DNA of 47,610 nucleotides from the IMG/VR virus record IMGVR_UViG_3300044641_006018, positions 1 through 47,610 of that record; one strand, written 5' to 3'. The position numbers and the translations under genes were made by a program. Every line of letters starts with the position of its first letter. Position 1 is the first letter of the stretch. Below the pieces are notes generated by a model. The model saw only the letters and a program-made list of their open reading frames with translations. It made no database searches and was not told the DNA's origin. The stretch comes from a virus. This document shows, piece by piece, positions 33,521 through 41,069 of the stretch.

Positions 33521-34230
33521 TATAAAACCTCCTTTACAACTTCACGCGCTTTTTGTAAAATTTTAGATTTGATTTTACTAATCTGTCTATAAGCTGGCCG
33601 CCCTTCTTTTAAACTTAGTTTATAACCCATTTTTTTTGCTACATCTGCCTCTCCCAAATGTTGAAGAAACATATAATCATAAACTTTCCATTCAATTGTA
33701 CTTAAATGTTTTTTCATCATTTCATGAAAAAGTGGCATCAAGCTTTCTATGTCTAGAATATACTCTGTATCATGTAATATATTTTCCAAAGTAGTTTCTG
33801 GGTTATCATGATTTGGACTATGAATACTTAATGGAAATTTAACATCATATGCAGATTTTTTACTTTTTTCCCATTTTTTATAATCTTTGCATGAATTATT
33901 TTGCGTACCATAAATTGAACATCCGTATTCTCCAGTATTAAATGGACATTTCAAACATGGGCGTGAAAAATTGGAATAATGATTTCTTAGCATATTAGTC
34001 ATTTGATGATTAATGACTTGATTTAACCAAGGACGCATAGGGCGAGCTGGGTCCCATTTCTCCCATTTTTTGTAAATATGTAGTCGTAGTCTTTGCGCGA
34101 TATCTTCAAAATCCATCCATGCAATTGCGGTAAGATGCCAACGATGTTTGCGTTTTTGTATTTCAGAATTGATTATTTCTATCGATTCTTCAAAAGAGGG
34201 TCTAACAATGCCTTTTTTCTTTTTTGGCAT
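33520..34230 (-). CDS. Sigma-like transcription factor with Cys4 insertion
   Basis: 236 residues. Residues 35-87 resemble sigma70 region 2 (DFEDIAQRLRLHIYKKWEKW, then PWLNQVINHQMTNMLRNHY). Residues 183-230 look like a region 4 helix-turn-helix (EADVAKKMGYKLSLKEGRPA). Between them lie four Cys (C92, C95, C104, C114) in CLKCPFN and NSCKDY segments that could bind zinc or an iron-sulfur cluster, unusual for a sigma factor. It is a candidate late sigma factor that could read the GTGTAA boxes. It is followed by packaging genes with one-base overlap. Confidence 0.7.
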   Translation of the reverse strand: MPKKKKGIVRPSFEESIEIINSEIQKRKHRWHLTAIAWMDFEDIAQRLRLHIYKKWEKWDPARPMRPWLNQVINHQMTNMLRNHYSNFSRPCLKCPFNTGEYGCSIYGTQNNSCKDYKKWEKSKKSAYDVKFPLSIHSPNHDNPETTLENILHDTEYILDIESLMPLFHEMMKKHLSTIEWKVYDYMFLQHLGEADVAKKMGYKLSLKEGRPAYRQISKIKSKILQKAREVVKEVL

Positions 34231-34236
34231 ATTAAA

Positions 34237-34662
34237 TTATTTAGATCTTAATGAACTCGCTTCTCTCTGAAATTCCGCTAAAATTTCTTCCTCTGTTTTT
34301 TGTTCGATTGGATTTTCATTATTTGATTTTATATCCTCAGAGGGATTTTCTAATAAAGAGGCAAAAGATTCGCCTTTATTTTGATAAATATCGATTTTAA
34401 AAGATGGTTTTATTTTTTTGAAATCATGAACTTTATAACCCCCCTCTTCAACATATTCGGAATTATATAAAATATCTTCTTCTATATTTATAGAGTTTAT
34501 ATTTTTCTTTAATTTTAATTCATTTAAAAATTTATTTCTTTTATCATCGGCTTCTACTGATGTAGGTTTACTGGCAAAAGACTGCCCACAAAATGCGCAA
34601 AATTTTGGCATTTCAAAACTATATTGAGTGGTCTTACCACATTTTGAGCAAAAATATTTCAT
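34237..34662 (-). CDS. Zinc-ribbon protein
   Basis: 141 residues. The N-terminus has two knuckles, C5-x2-C8 and C22-x2-C25 (FCSKCGK and FCAFCGQ), a zinc-ribbon. The rest is charged and mostly disordered. It is the first gene of the sigma/packaging operon, with a GTGTAA box 18 nt upstream, and lies 6 nt from the sigma gene. A transcription accessory role is possible. Confidence 0.65.
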   Translation of the reverse strand: MKYFCSKCGKTTQYSFEMPKFCAFCGQSFASKPTSVEADDKRNKFLNELKLKKNINSINIEEDILYNSEYVEEGGYKVHDFKKIKPSFKIDIYQNKGESFASLLENPSEDIKSNNENPIEQKTEEEILAEFQREASSLRSK

Positions 34663-34680
34663 ACACAGTATTTTATAGAC

Positions 34681-34686
34681 TTACAC
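34681..34686 (-). promoter_or_regulatory. GTGTAA box for sigma/packaging operon
   Basis: GTGTAA on the minus strand, 18 nt before the ATG at 34662; one of a divergent pair with 34733-34738. Confidence 0.45.
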
Positions 34687-34732
34687 AAAAAAATTCTAAA
34701 ATCTCTTCTATAAACTTTTTATAAATATATAT

Positions 34733-34738
34733 GTGTAA
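34733..34738 (+). promoter_or_regulatory. GTGTAA box on the plus strand
   Basis: GTGTAA on the plus strand, 10 nt before the ATG at 34749. Having the box in the opposite orientation with the opposite-strand gene is strong evidence that it is tied to gene starts. Confidence 0.5.
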
Positions 34739-34748
34739 ATAACTACTG

Positions 34749-35336
34749 ATGTCGTCTTTAATCAATTCCAAGGTGTTCGATATCATCAAGGAAGATGTCG
34801 AATCTCTTGATGGTCGTATTGTTTTATTAAAAGGAAATTATTGTGGTGGTAAGAGCAAATGCTCCGGCCTTTTTTATATGGATTCTAATGACGATCCAGT
34901 TATTAAAGTAGCAAAAGGAAATCTAGAAGAAGAAGAGTGGTTTGGCGTGCTTATTCATGAGTATTGCCACTTTATACAGTGGAGAGATGATTCAAAATTA
35001 TGGAATCGTTTTTGCGATTATGATGTAACCTATTCACAAATTATTTTAAAGCCACAAAAATATAAAAAAGAACTTGCGGCTCTAATGGAATTAGAAATTG
35101 ATTGTGAAAAATGCGCGGCAAATATAATTAAAAATAATAAACTTTTCGACCACAAAAAATATATACAAAGTGCCAATGCTATTTTATATAAATATGCAAT
35201 GCTTTATAAATACAATAAATGGCCGAGCGACAATAGAAAATATCAAAAAGTGCAGGATTTTTGCCCGACTAAAATATTAAAATCTTACAAAGAATATCTA
35301 GAAATACCAGAACGTGTTATTCAATATTATAAGTAG
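34749..35336 (+). CDS. Putative zinc metallopeptidase (HEYCH)
   Basis: 195 residues. LIHEYCHFIQW contains the HExxH zinc motif at 70-74; LEIDCEKCA (E116, D118, E120) lies 42-50 residues later and could supply the third ligand, as in gluzincin-like proteins. No signal peptide or membrane segment. It is one of few plus-strand genes in the late block and overlaps the 3' end of the converging minus-strand gene by 20 nt. Substrate unknown; anti-defence, host-protein cleavage or virion processing are all open. Confidence 0.7.
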   Translation: MSSLINSKVFDIIKEDVESLDGRIVLLKGNYCGGKSKCSGLFYMDSNDDPVIKVAKGNLEEEEWFGVLIHEYCHFIQWRDDSKLWNRFCDYDVTYSQIILKPQKYKKELAALMELEIDCEKCAANIIKNNKLFDHKKYIQSANAILYKYAMLYKYNKWPSDNRKYQKVQDFCPTKILKSYKEYLEIPERVIQYYK

Positions 35337-35580
35337 AGTCAAACTCTCTAGGTGGAAGAATTAACCCGTTATCTGTAATAAATTGATTTAATTCTTCTTC
35401 TGTATCTGCGATAACCATTGTGTATGGACTTGAAGTTCCTCCATAACATTGTAGTGGTGGTATAATTACTTTATTAGTGACCGCATCATAAATCATCCAC
35501 CATTCAACTTCATTAGTGAATACCCCATCTACCATGGGGACAACATCTGGTTTTTCTTGATTTGAATATATTTTAATCAT
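35317..35580 (-). CDS. Small protein after the LRR gene
   Basis: 87 residues when started at the ATG at 35580, which overlaps the TGA of the LRR gene. Sequence has WWMIYDAVTNKVI and TMVIADTEEELNQFI, a short alpha/beta pattern seen in small fibre-assembly or adaptor proteins. It is tied by coupling to the fibre genes. Function not recognised. Confidence 0.5.
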   Translation of the reverse strand: MIKIYSNQEKPDVVPMVDGVFTNEVEWWMIYDAVTNKVIIPPLQCYGGTSSPYTMVIADTEEELNQFITDNGLILPPREFDSTYNIE

Positions 35581-36542
35581 AGTAAAGCTGTTCCTGTTGT
35601 TACTGTCCATCCACGATTTCTTAGGGTTGTAACGTGTGTTACGCCTTGCCCCGTTGGTCTGGAATTAGTTGTTCCACCTAAATTTAATATACATGTTCCA
35701 TTTAATACTGGAGTTCCCGTTGTTCTTCCGGCAGCAACAAAAGATGCAAGAATCGAATTGACCGCACTAGCTCTTAATTGATTGCCTTGTGCTGAAAAAT
35801 CACCCAAAGTAATAGAAACAGAGCCGCCAGCAAAGCCTGTTATTTTGGATGTTCCCCGTTGATTTTGACATAAAAATTTAGCCAATCCAGTATTTGCACT
35901 AAGACTTGGTATAGAACCTGTTAAAAGATTATTATGAAACCAGCACTCCGTGAGATCTACATTATTTGTTAGATTTGGTATAGAGCCTGTTAAATTACAT
36001 GAAGCCAATAAAAACCTTTGTAATTGTCCGCATGCATTAATATTAGGAATAGACCCTGTTAAAGGGTTTTCATAACAAGAAAATACTGATATATTACTTT
36101 GATTGCTTAAAGATGGTGGAATTGGTCCTGTAAGATTATTATCATGAACCAAAAAGTTAGTCCAACCATTATTATTGGTTAAATCAGGAATTGTCCCAGA
36201 AAGATTATTATTAATGCATTGAAAGTTTCTTAATTGAGAATTATAATTTGGAATAGTTCCTGAATATAAATTACTACTATACACAGCAGTAACTAAATTA
36301 GGGGTTCCCGCAAAAGATGGTAAAGACCCTGTAATTTTATTATCAATAAGATTTATAAAAGTTAAATTTGCATTATTTTGATAACCACTAATAGCTGTAA
36401 TATCATTATTTTGACATCTAAAATCTTGCAAATTAGGAAAAGCAGATAAATCAATAGTTCCACCTAGTCTTGGAGAACTTGAGCCACAGTTGATTCCGGT
36501 AACGTTCGGACTATTTTGTAATATTAAACTAATTCCGGCCAT
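35577..36542 (-). CDS. Leucine-rich-repeat receptor-binding-type protein
   Basis: 321 residues from the ATG at 36542 (MAGISLILQN), five bases after the upstream stop; a start at 36608 would overlap by 61 nt. It holds about ten repeats of type N-x-L-T-G-S-I-P-x-L (for example NLTGSIPNLTNN, LTGPIPPSLSNQ), the LRR pattern of a curved solenoid, similar to plant and bacterial surface LRRs. No signal peptide. It closes with LRNRGWTVTTG. Located at the end of a fibre cluster, it may be an adhesin tip. Confidence 0.75.
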   Translation of the reverse strand: MAGISLILQNSPNVTGINCGSSSPRLGGTIDLSAFPNLQDFRCQNNDITAISGYQNNANLTFINLIDNKITGSLPSFAGTPNLVTAVYSSNLYSGTIPNYNSQLRNFQCINNNLSGTIPDLTNNNGWTNFLVHDNNLTGPIPPSLSNQSNISVFSCYENPLTGSIPNINACGQLQRFLLASCNLTGSIPNLTNNVDLTECWFHNNLLTGSIPSLSANTGLAKFLCQNQRGTSKITGFAGGSVSITLGDFSAQGNQLRASAVNSILASFVAAGRTTGTPVLNGTCILNLGGTTNSRPTGQGVTHVTTLRNRGWTVTTGTALL

Positions 36543-36547
36543 ATTAT

Positions 36548-37111
36548 TTAATTCAATGTTACAAAAACATTGGTAATTCCTGGGGAATGACCAGCCGCCC
36601 CTTTCCAAAAATTAATGCGTATAGTGTTTCCAGCAGGAACATTTGAAGCTGATAGAGTAACTGTTTGAGGAGTAGTTATACTTGTATTTGCTAGAGTAGT
36701 TGAGGTAGTTTGGTTTATTATGTTACATCCAAGAGCCCAAGCATTAGCATTAAAAGGATTAGACCCAAAAAATGTTAAAGTAACATTAGAAGTTGCTGGC
36801 ATTACTATATCTTGATAAAAAGGTAACAGTCCTCCTGCTTCCGCTGAAGATCTTGATAGAACATTAATATTTGCATAATAAACGCCATTGAGCAATCTTA
36901 CTACAAAATCATTTGTAGAAATATTTACGAAAGTATTCCATCCAAAAGGAACTGCTCTTCCCCACCAATTTGCAGAGTTAGTAGTCATTCCAGAGACATT
37001 AGAAAAATCTCCATTGACAACTAGATTAGTCCAAATTAAATTATTATTATAATAAATTTGTTTAGCAGATTTCGGGCCGTATTGAATTACTTTTGATTGG
37101 TTTAAAGTCAT
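36548..37111 (-). CDS. Fibre-tip protein with carbohydrate-binding-like jelly roll
   Basis: 187 residues. The N-terminus has KQIYYNNNLIW, the short anchor motif shared with the 81-residue protein at 23291. The rest reads as a jelly roll: NGDFSNVSG, WWGRAVPFGW, FYQDIVMPATSNVTLTFFGS, then NTIRINFWKG. This is the pattern of carbohydrate-binding modules (NGDFE-type start). One-base overlap with 37111-37818 supports a composite fibre. Specificity unknown. Confidence 0.6.
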   Translation of the reverse strand: MTLNQSKVIQYGPKSAKQIYYNNNLIWTNLVVNGDFSNVSGMTTNSANWWGRAVPFGWNTFVNISTNDFVVRLLNGVYYANINVLSRSSAEAGGLLPFYQDIVMPATSNVTLTFFGSNPFNANAWALGCNIINQTTSTTLANTSITTPQTVTLSASNVPAGNTIRINFWKGAAGHSPGITNVFVTLN

Positions 37112-37818
37112 TATATTAAAATATATAGCACTCCACTAATAGGAGTAAGAGAATTATATTCTCCAGTAGTCATTGCGCGAATTCCACTTACATTTCCTAA
37201 GTTTTGAGTATAACGATTATCCAATTCTCCAGTTGGCGTTGGAGAAATTTCTACATAATCATTTAACAAAGATATCCAGGCATAAATTTTTGAGGTATCC
37301 AGTGCCGTATAAACACGATTAACGTCTCCATTAACTGGAAAAGAAGACCTACCCGAAAAACTTGGAAAAAATGCAAGATGAGTTCTTTGATTAGCTAAAT
37401 TACTAGTTAATAAAGTTCTACCCGCCGCTGTGCTATCAGAGATTTGATTTGCGACAATTCCTTCTCCGCTTAATATAATCCCAGTCCCATTAACCGTAGG
37501 ACGATTTGTAAATCTCCATTCTCCACTAACGATACCCGTATTATTTACGAAATAAACGTTTGCACCATCAAAAAAATAATTGTCTGATTCAAAAGATAAA
37601 CTTCCGCTTATCGTTTGACCTCCAGTGGTATAAACAAGAGTATCTGGCAATTTTGCGGCTTCACCGCTTAAAAGAACCCCAGTACCATTAACTGTTGGAC
37701 GCGTATTAAAAGTTGCGCCACCAGATATATTACTGACTGCTTGTTTAATTGCATCTGTAATATTCTGATCAACTGGAAACTGTTTTTCCGCTTTTTCTAT
37801 AATGTTTTTAATTGGCAC
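37111..37818 (-). CDS. Fibre shaft protein with VNGTG modules
   Basis: 235 residues from a GTG at 37818, with a GTGTAA box 9 nt upstream. It carries two RPTVNGTG(V/I)(L/I)LSGE modules and TTGGQTISGSL, ending in MTTGEYNSLTPISGVLYILI, the short C-terminal motif of the 152-residue fibre. It is the first of a four-gene fibre operon; the downstream genes supply jelly-roll and LRR tips. Confidence 0.65.
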   Translation of the reverse strand: MPIKNIIEKAEKQFPVDQNITDAIKQAVSNISGGATFNTRPTVNGTGVLLSGEAAKLPDTLVYTTGGQTISGSLSFESDNYFFDGANVYFVNNTGIVSGEWRFTNRPTVNGTGIILSGEGIVANQISDSTAAGRTLLTSNLANQRTHLAFFPSFSGRSSFPVNGDVNRVYTALDTSKIYAWISLLNDYVEISPTPTGELDNRYTQNLGNVSGIRAMTTGEYNSLTPISGVLYILI

Positions 37819-37827
37819 TGTCTCTAA

Positions 37828-37833
37828 TTACAC
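37828..37833 (-). promoter_or_regulatory. GTGTAA box before fibre operon
   Basis: GTGTAA on the minus strand, 9 nt before the GTG at 37818; the whole gap to PhoH is only 16 nt, so the box occupies nearly all of it. Confidence 0.45.
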
Positions 37834-37834
37834 T

Positions 37835-38560
37835 TTATTTTCTATTATTTTCAAATTGTTCTATAATATAAGCAAGAATCTCTGATCTAACAATATCTTC
37901 TTTTCCAAATTCAAAAGTATAAATACCTCGTTTTTTAGCGTCTTCGTTATCAAACATCTCAAATACTTTACAAAATCCACTCTGTTTAATATCCGACTGT
38001 TGAGCATCACCACAAATAAACAGTGTAGAAAATTTTGCCATACGAGTCATTACAAGAAGAAAATCTTCTATACGACAATTTTGAGCTTCATCCATTATAA
38101 AACTTGCATTAGAAATATTCAATCCTCGCAAAAACCCCAATGGAATTCCCACAATTCTTTCATCAGCCATTAGCGCTTTAACATGCGGTTCGGTTAATAA
38201 TTCATTTAATTTATCAACCATTGGATGTGTATATGGAGACATTTTTTCTTCAGATGTACCTTTTATATATCCAATTCCGTGAACAGAAGCTTCTACTGGA
38301 ACGCGGCTATAATATATTTCACTAATTTTTTTATCTTTAATTTTTTGCAGAGAGCAATATACAGCAAGCAGTGTTTTACTAGTACCAGCGACACCTTTAG
38401 TGATAATTACTTTAGTATGTTTATCACTTGCTAACTTAATAAACTCTTTTTGTTTATCTGTCCATGGTAATTCTCTTATATTGAGTTCAATGTTTGATTT
38501 TGTTTTTTTCTTCTCCGTATATGGAGAAACGTCACGAGGTTTTTCTTTTTTAGACTTCAT
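37835..38560 (-). CDS. phoH: PhoH-family ATPase
   Basis: 241 residues. Walker A GVAGTSKT (56-63), Walker B FIMDEAQN (154-161) and the ICGDAQQSD motif (182-190) define the PhoH family, common in environmental phages. The P-loop ATPase may act on RNA or DNA; its exact role in phage is unknown. It is divergent from Hsp20 and has a GTGTAA box 17 nt upstream. The N-terminal 25 residues are basic and disordered. Confidence 0.92.
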   Translation of the reverse strand: MKSKKEKPRDVSPYTEKKKTKSNIELNIRELPWTDKQKEFIKLASDKHTKVIITKGVAGTSKTLLAVYCSLQKIKDKKISEIYYSRVPVEASVHGIGYIKGTSEEKMSPYTHPMVDKLNELLTEPHVKALMADERIVGIPLGFLRGLNISNASFIMDEAQNCRIEDFLLVMTRMAKFSTLFICGDAQQSDIKQSGFCKVFEMFDNEDAKKRGIYTFEFGKEDIVRSEILAYIIEQFENNRK

Positions 38561-38577
38561 GCAAAGAACATATATAT

Positions 38578-38583
38578 TTACAC
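38578..38583 (-). promoter_or_regulatory. GTGTAA box before phoH
   Basis: GTGTAA on the minus strand, 17 nt before the ATG at 38560, within the 105-nt region shared with the divergent Hsp20 gene. Confidence 0.45.
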
Positions 38584-38627
38584 TATATATAATATAGACA
38601 CTTTTTATTTAATCTATAAAAATTTTT

Positions 38628-38665
38628 TTGAACGTTCTTCATAATTGTGAGTCTAATCTAATACT
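38628..38665 (+). promoter_or_regulatory. Possible Hsp20 promoter
   Basis: TTGAAC at 38628-38633 followed 18 bp later by TCTAAT (38652-38657), 8 nt before the Hsp20 ATG. The alternative TAATCT at 38654-38659 ends exactly 6 nt before the ATG, though with a 20-bp spacer. GAACGTTC (38630-38637) is an 8-bp palindrome that may be an operator. Weak evidence. Confidence 0.3.
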
Positions 38666-39067
38666 ATGAACTTAAATTATTCACTTATACCCTTAAATAA
38701 TACTTTTGAAAGTTGGGACTTTATTGATGACATTGAACATCTTTGGCCCACACTTTCCAATAGTTTCAATATTGTAACAAGTCCTAAATATAGTTTTACC
38801 CAAACTTTCGGATTTAAAGATAACAAAGATTCTTATAGTTTGGAAATTGAACTTCCGCGTTTTCGAAAAGAAAATATTAAAATTAGTTCTGAAAATAATA
38901 TGTTACATATTAGTGCAGAACAAGATAATCTGAAATTTTATCATTCAGTAAGTATTCCACCAACCTTAGACACAAATAGAATTGACGCTAAACTTGAACA
39001 TGGTGTGCTCACGATCTCCGCTCAAAAAGCCGAACAAGCAAAACATAAAACAATTGAAATTAAATAA
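38666..39067 (+). CDS. Small heat shock protein (Hsp20/alpha-crystallin)
   Basis: 133 residues. Residues about 45-130 are the alpha-crystallin domain: SYSLEIELPRFRKENIKISS, then HISAEQ, FYHSVSIPP and GVLTISAQ, with the C-terminal IEIK as the I-x-I/V anchor. This family holds unfolded proteins and is found in many cyanophages and other environmental phages. It is plus-strand, divergent from phoH, and has its own terminator. Possibly used in capsid or tail assembly. Confidence 0.9.
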   Translation: MNLNYSLIPLNNTFESWDFIDDIEHLWPTLSNSFNIVTSPKYSFTQTFGFKDNKDSYSLEIELPRFRKENIKISSENNMLHISAEQDNLKFYHSVSIPPTLDTNRIDAKLEHGVLTISAQKAEQAKHKTIEIK

Positions 39068-39076
39068 TGTATAATA

Positions 39077-39102
39077 AAAAGCCCCTCTTTCAAGGGGCTT
39101 TT
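39077..39102. terminator. Bidirectional terminator between Hsp20 and 54-residue gene
   Basis: Stem AAAAGCCCCT/AGGGGCTTTT (39077-39086 and 39093-39102) with CTTTCA loop; T-tracts on either strand. It ends Hsp20 on the plus strand and the converging 54-residue gene on the minus strand. Confidence 0.9.
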
Positions 39103-39107
39103 CTGTT

Positions 39108-39272
39108 TTACAGAAACGAAGCTAAAACATTTTTAGCCCAACGAAATAATTTGGAAAAAGTCTGAGCGACTTTTTTCAAATCTTTCCGCTGTATCGTTCC
39201 AGCATAGCCAATTGAACCATAAGGTCCAAAAACAATACCTAATTGATTTGTTTGATAATGATTTAAACTCAT
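39108..39272 (-). CDS. 54-residue protein with strong promoter and Shine-Dalgarno
   Basis: Short gene, found by reading the gap. The sequence begins MSLNHYQTNQLGIVFGPYGS and ends with a basic amphipathic helix (KKVAQTFSKLFRWAKNVLAS). A full AAAGGAGGTG ends 3 nt before the ATG, and a sigma70-like promoter with 17-bp spacer lies upstream. This is unlike nearly all other genes of the AT-rich part, so it is probably an early or constitutively expressed gene. Function unknown; a small host-takeover or membrane-associated peptide is a guess. Confidence 0.75.
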   Translation of the reverse strand: MSLNHYQTNQLGIVFGPYGSIGYAGTIQRKDLKKVAQTFSKLFRWAKNVLASFL

Positions 39273-39293
39273 AAGCACCTCCTTTCATACTAT

Positions 39294-39322
39294 ATATTAC
39301 AGCAAAAGATGGGCCAATTCAA
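39294..39322 (-). promoter_or_regulatory. Sigma70-like promoter of the 54-residue gene
   Basis: Minus strand: -35 TTGAAT (39317-39322), 17-bp spacer, -10 TAATAT (39294-39299), then the AAAGGAGG ribosome site and ATG at 39272. Confidence 0.75.
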
Positions 39323-39338
39323 GTGACGATATTGTAAT
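39323..39338. promoter_or_regulatory. 16-bp near-palindromic operator, copy A
   Basis: GTGACGATATTGTAAT on the plus strand, abutting the -35 box. Aligns with copies at 41786-41801 and 43671-43686. Confidence 0.5.
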
Positions 39339-39379
39339 ATTTTAAAAAAGTTGATGTGATATTAGAATAAGTATATTAA

Positions 39380-41038
39380 TTATGGCACGGCTGGGTAATT
39401 AGTTGTTTTTACATATGTGGATGTAATTTTTGCCCCAACAAAATTATTAGTCCATGTTGCTAGCCATGGCCATTGAACATCATCATAGGAAATAGCAAAA
39501 GTTCTTCCAACTAAATCGTTTGTATATGCCCAGAAAGCACCATTCCACCTTACTTGCTCATCTCCGTAACTATATGTTTCTTTTCCATATGGTAGGTAAC
39601 CAATCGGAGCCATTTTCCTCCAGCTTTGTCCACCAATAAAACCAGAATTTTCGTCACTTTCGGTATTATAAAGCGGGCCATCCATTAATACCCATGCTGT
39701 AACATCTGGTTCTAGCGCATTATTTGGATCGTCATAACCGATTCCAAGAATTAATTGCGGTTTTAAAAATTTAATTTCTATTTGTGGCGCTGGGGATAAA
39801 ACTTTATTGGTATAAACCAGGGCTGCGCCAGCGTCTGTTCCGCCATCGCTATCCTTAATGCCACCAACCATTACAATAGTTCCGTCAACATTGGTCGCAA
39901 CGCTCGATCCAAAATTATCCGCACTATCATTGTTACCAGTAAGTTTTTGTTTGAATTGCCAGGTAGTATTTATATTTCCAGTGTATATAGATGCTGATCC
40001 CCTGGCTGGCGCATCATTTACTCCACCTACTATTAAAGTAGTTCCATTTGAATTTATATCAACACTTGTTCCGAGTTGATCAAATGGACTATCACCCATT
40101 AATTTTTGTTTAAATGTCCATCCATTGATTAAATTACCTGTATAAATTAATACGCCCCCCTCATCTACATTAAAATCATCAAAAGGTCCGCCCATAATTA
40201 TAATAGATCCATTTGCATCTGTTGCAACACTTTCGCCATAACGAGATGTAGCACTACCACTACCAGTAAGCGTTTGTTTAAGCACCCATTGAGATGAAAA
40301 ATCTCCTGTGTAAATTAAAGCACCACCTAAAAATCTTGACCTTCCTATCAATAACATACTACCACTTTCATTCATGTCCATACTTATTCCAAATTCTGCG
40401 CTATTTACCGAACCAATAATTCTTTGCTTTAATTGCCATCCATTTATAGCATTTCCAGTGTATAATGCAACTACCCCAGCATTTATTCCTCCTTCGTCAT
40501 TGTTCGGACCTGACATTGCTAAAATATTAGCATTATTATTAATTGCAACACTTGCCCCCATAGAATCACCAGCAGATCCTGTTAATTTTTGTTTTAACTG
40601 CCAGCCGTTTATAGCATTGCCCGTATATACAAATGCCGCGCCAGCACCACCCCCATTACCACTATCAGTGTTACCACCTATCATTAAAACAGACCCATCA
40701 TTATTCATTTTAGCGCTCACTCCAAATTGATCATTAGCACTATCGCCAGTCAATTTTTGTTTTAATTGCCATCCATTTATTGCACTACCCGTATAAATAA
40801 GTGCCGCACCAGCATTTGTTCCGCCATCATCATCTAATCTTGATGACATTAATAAAATAGTTCCAGAAGAATTCATAGAGACTATCTTACCAAATTGATC
40901 ACCAGCAGTATCACCTGTCAACTTTTGTTTAACGAAATAATTTTCTACGCCAGATTCTATAAACTTTTGTGTTTTTTGAGCAAATTTAATTTCTGATTCG
41001 GGGGCGTATAGGGATTTCTTTCCAAATATAGTGTCCAT
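39380..41038 (-). CDS. Seven-bladed beta-propeller virion protein (FG-GAP-like)
   Basis: 552 residues. Seven imperfect repeats of about 50-55 residues run from residue 35 to 430, each starting KQKLTGD-x-DQFG, then a G-T-I-L-x-x-G strand and ending YTGNAINGWQ. This pattern matches FG-GAP/integrin-like propellers, and seven blades suit a closed ring. The final 120 residues (WVLMDGPLYN, GGQSWRKM, DDVQWPWLATW) form a Trp-rich domain that may bind sugar or attach to the fibre. Probably an adhesin. A GTGTAA box is 10 nt upstream. Confidence 0.75.
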   Translation of the reverse strand: MDTIFGKKSLYAPESEIKFAQKTQKFIESGVENYFVKQKLTGDTAGDQFGKIVSMNSSGTILLMSSRLDDDGGTNAGAALIYTGSAINGWQLKQKLTGDSANDQFGVSAKMNNDGSVLMIGGNTDSGNGGGAGAAFVYTGNAINGWQLKQKLTGSAGDSMGASVAINNNANILAMSGPNNDEGGINAGVVALYTGNAINGWQLKQRIIGSVNSAEFGISMDMNESGSMLLIGRSRFLGGALIYTGDFSSQWVLKQTLTGSGSATSRYGESVATDANGSIIIMGGPFDDFNVDEGGVLIYTGNLINGWTFKQKLMGDSPFDQLGTSVDINSNGTTLIVGGVNDAPARGSASIYTGNINTTWQFKQKLTGNNDSADNFGSSVATNVDGTIVMVGGIKDSDGGTDAGAALVYTNKVLSPAPQIEIKFLKPQLILGIGYDDPNNALEPDVTAWVLMDGPLYNTESDENSGFIGGQSWRKMAPIGYLPYGKETYSYGDEQVRWNGAFWAYTNDLVGRTFAISYDDVQWPWLATWTNNFVGAKITSTYVKTTNYPAVP

Positions 41039-41048
41039 TACAGCTTAA

Positions 41049-41054
41049 TTACAC
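41049..41054 (-). promoter_or_regulatory. GTGTAA box before propeller gene
   Basis: TAGTGTAA on the minus strand, 10 nt before the ATG at 41038. Confidence 0.45.
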
Positions 41055-41069
41055 TATTTTTTAAAAAAA

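Noticed and set aside
38628-38665. Hsp20 as a member of the leaderless promoter family
   Set aside because: One hexamer fits the 6-nt rule, but the spacer would be 20 bp and the -35 match and surrounding sequence differ.
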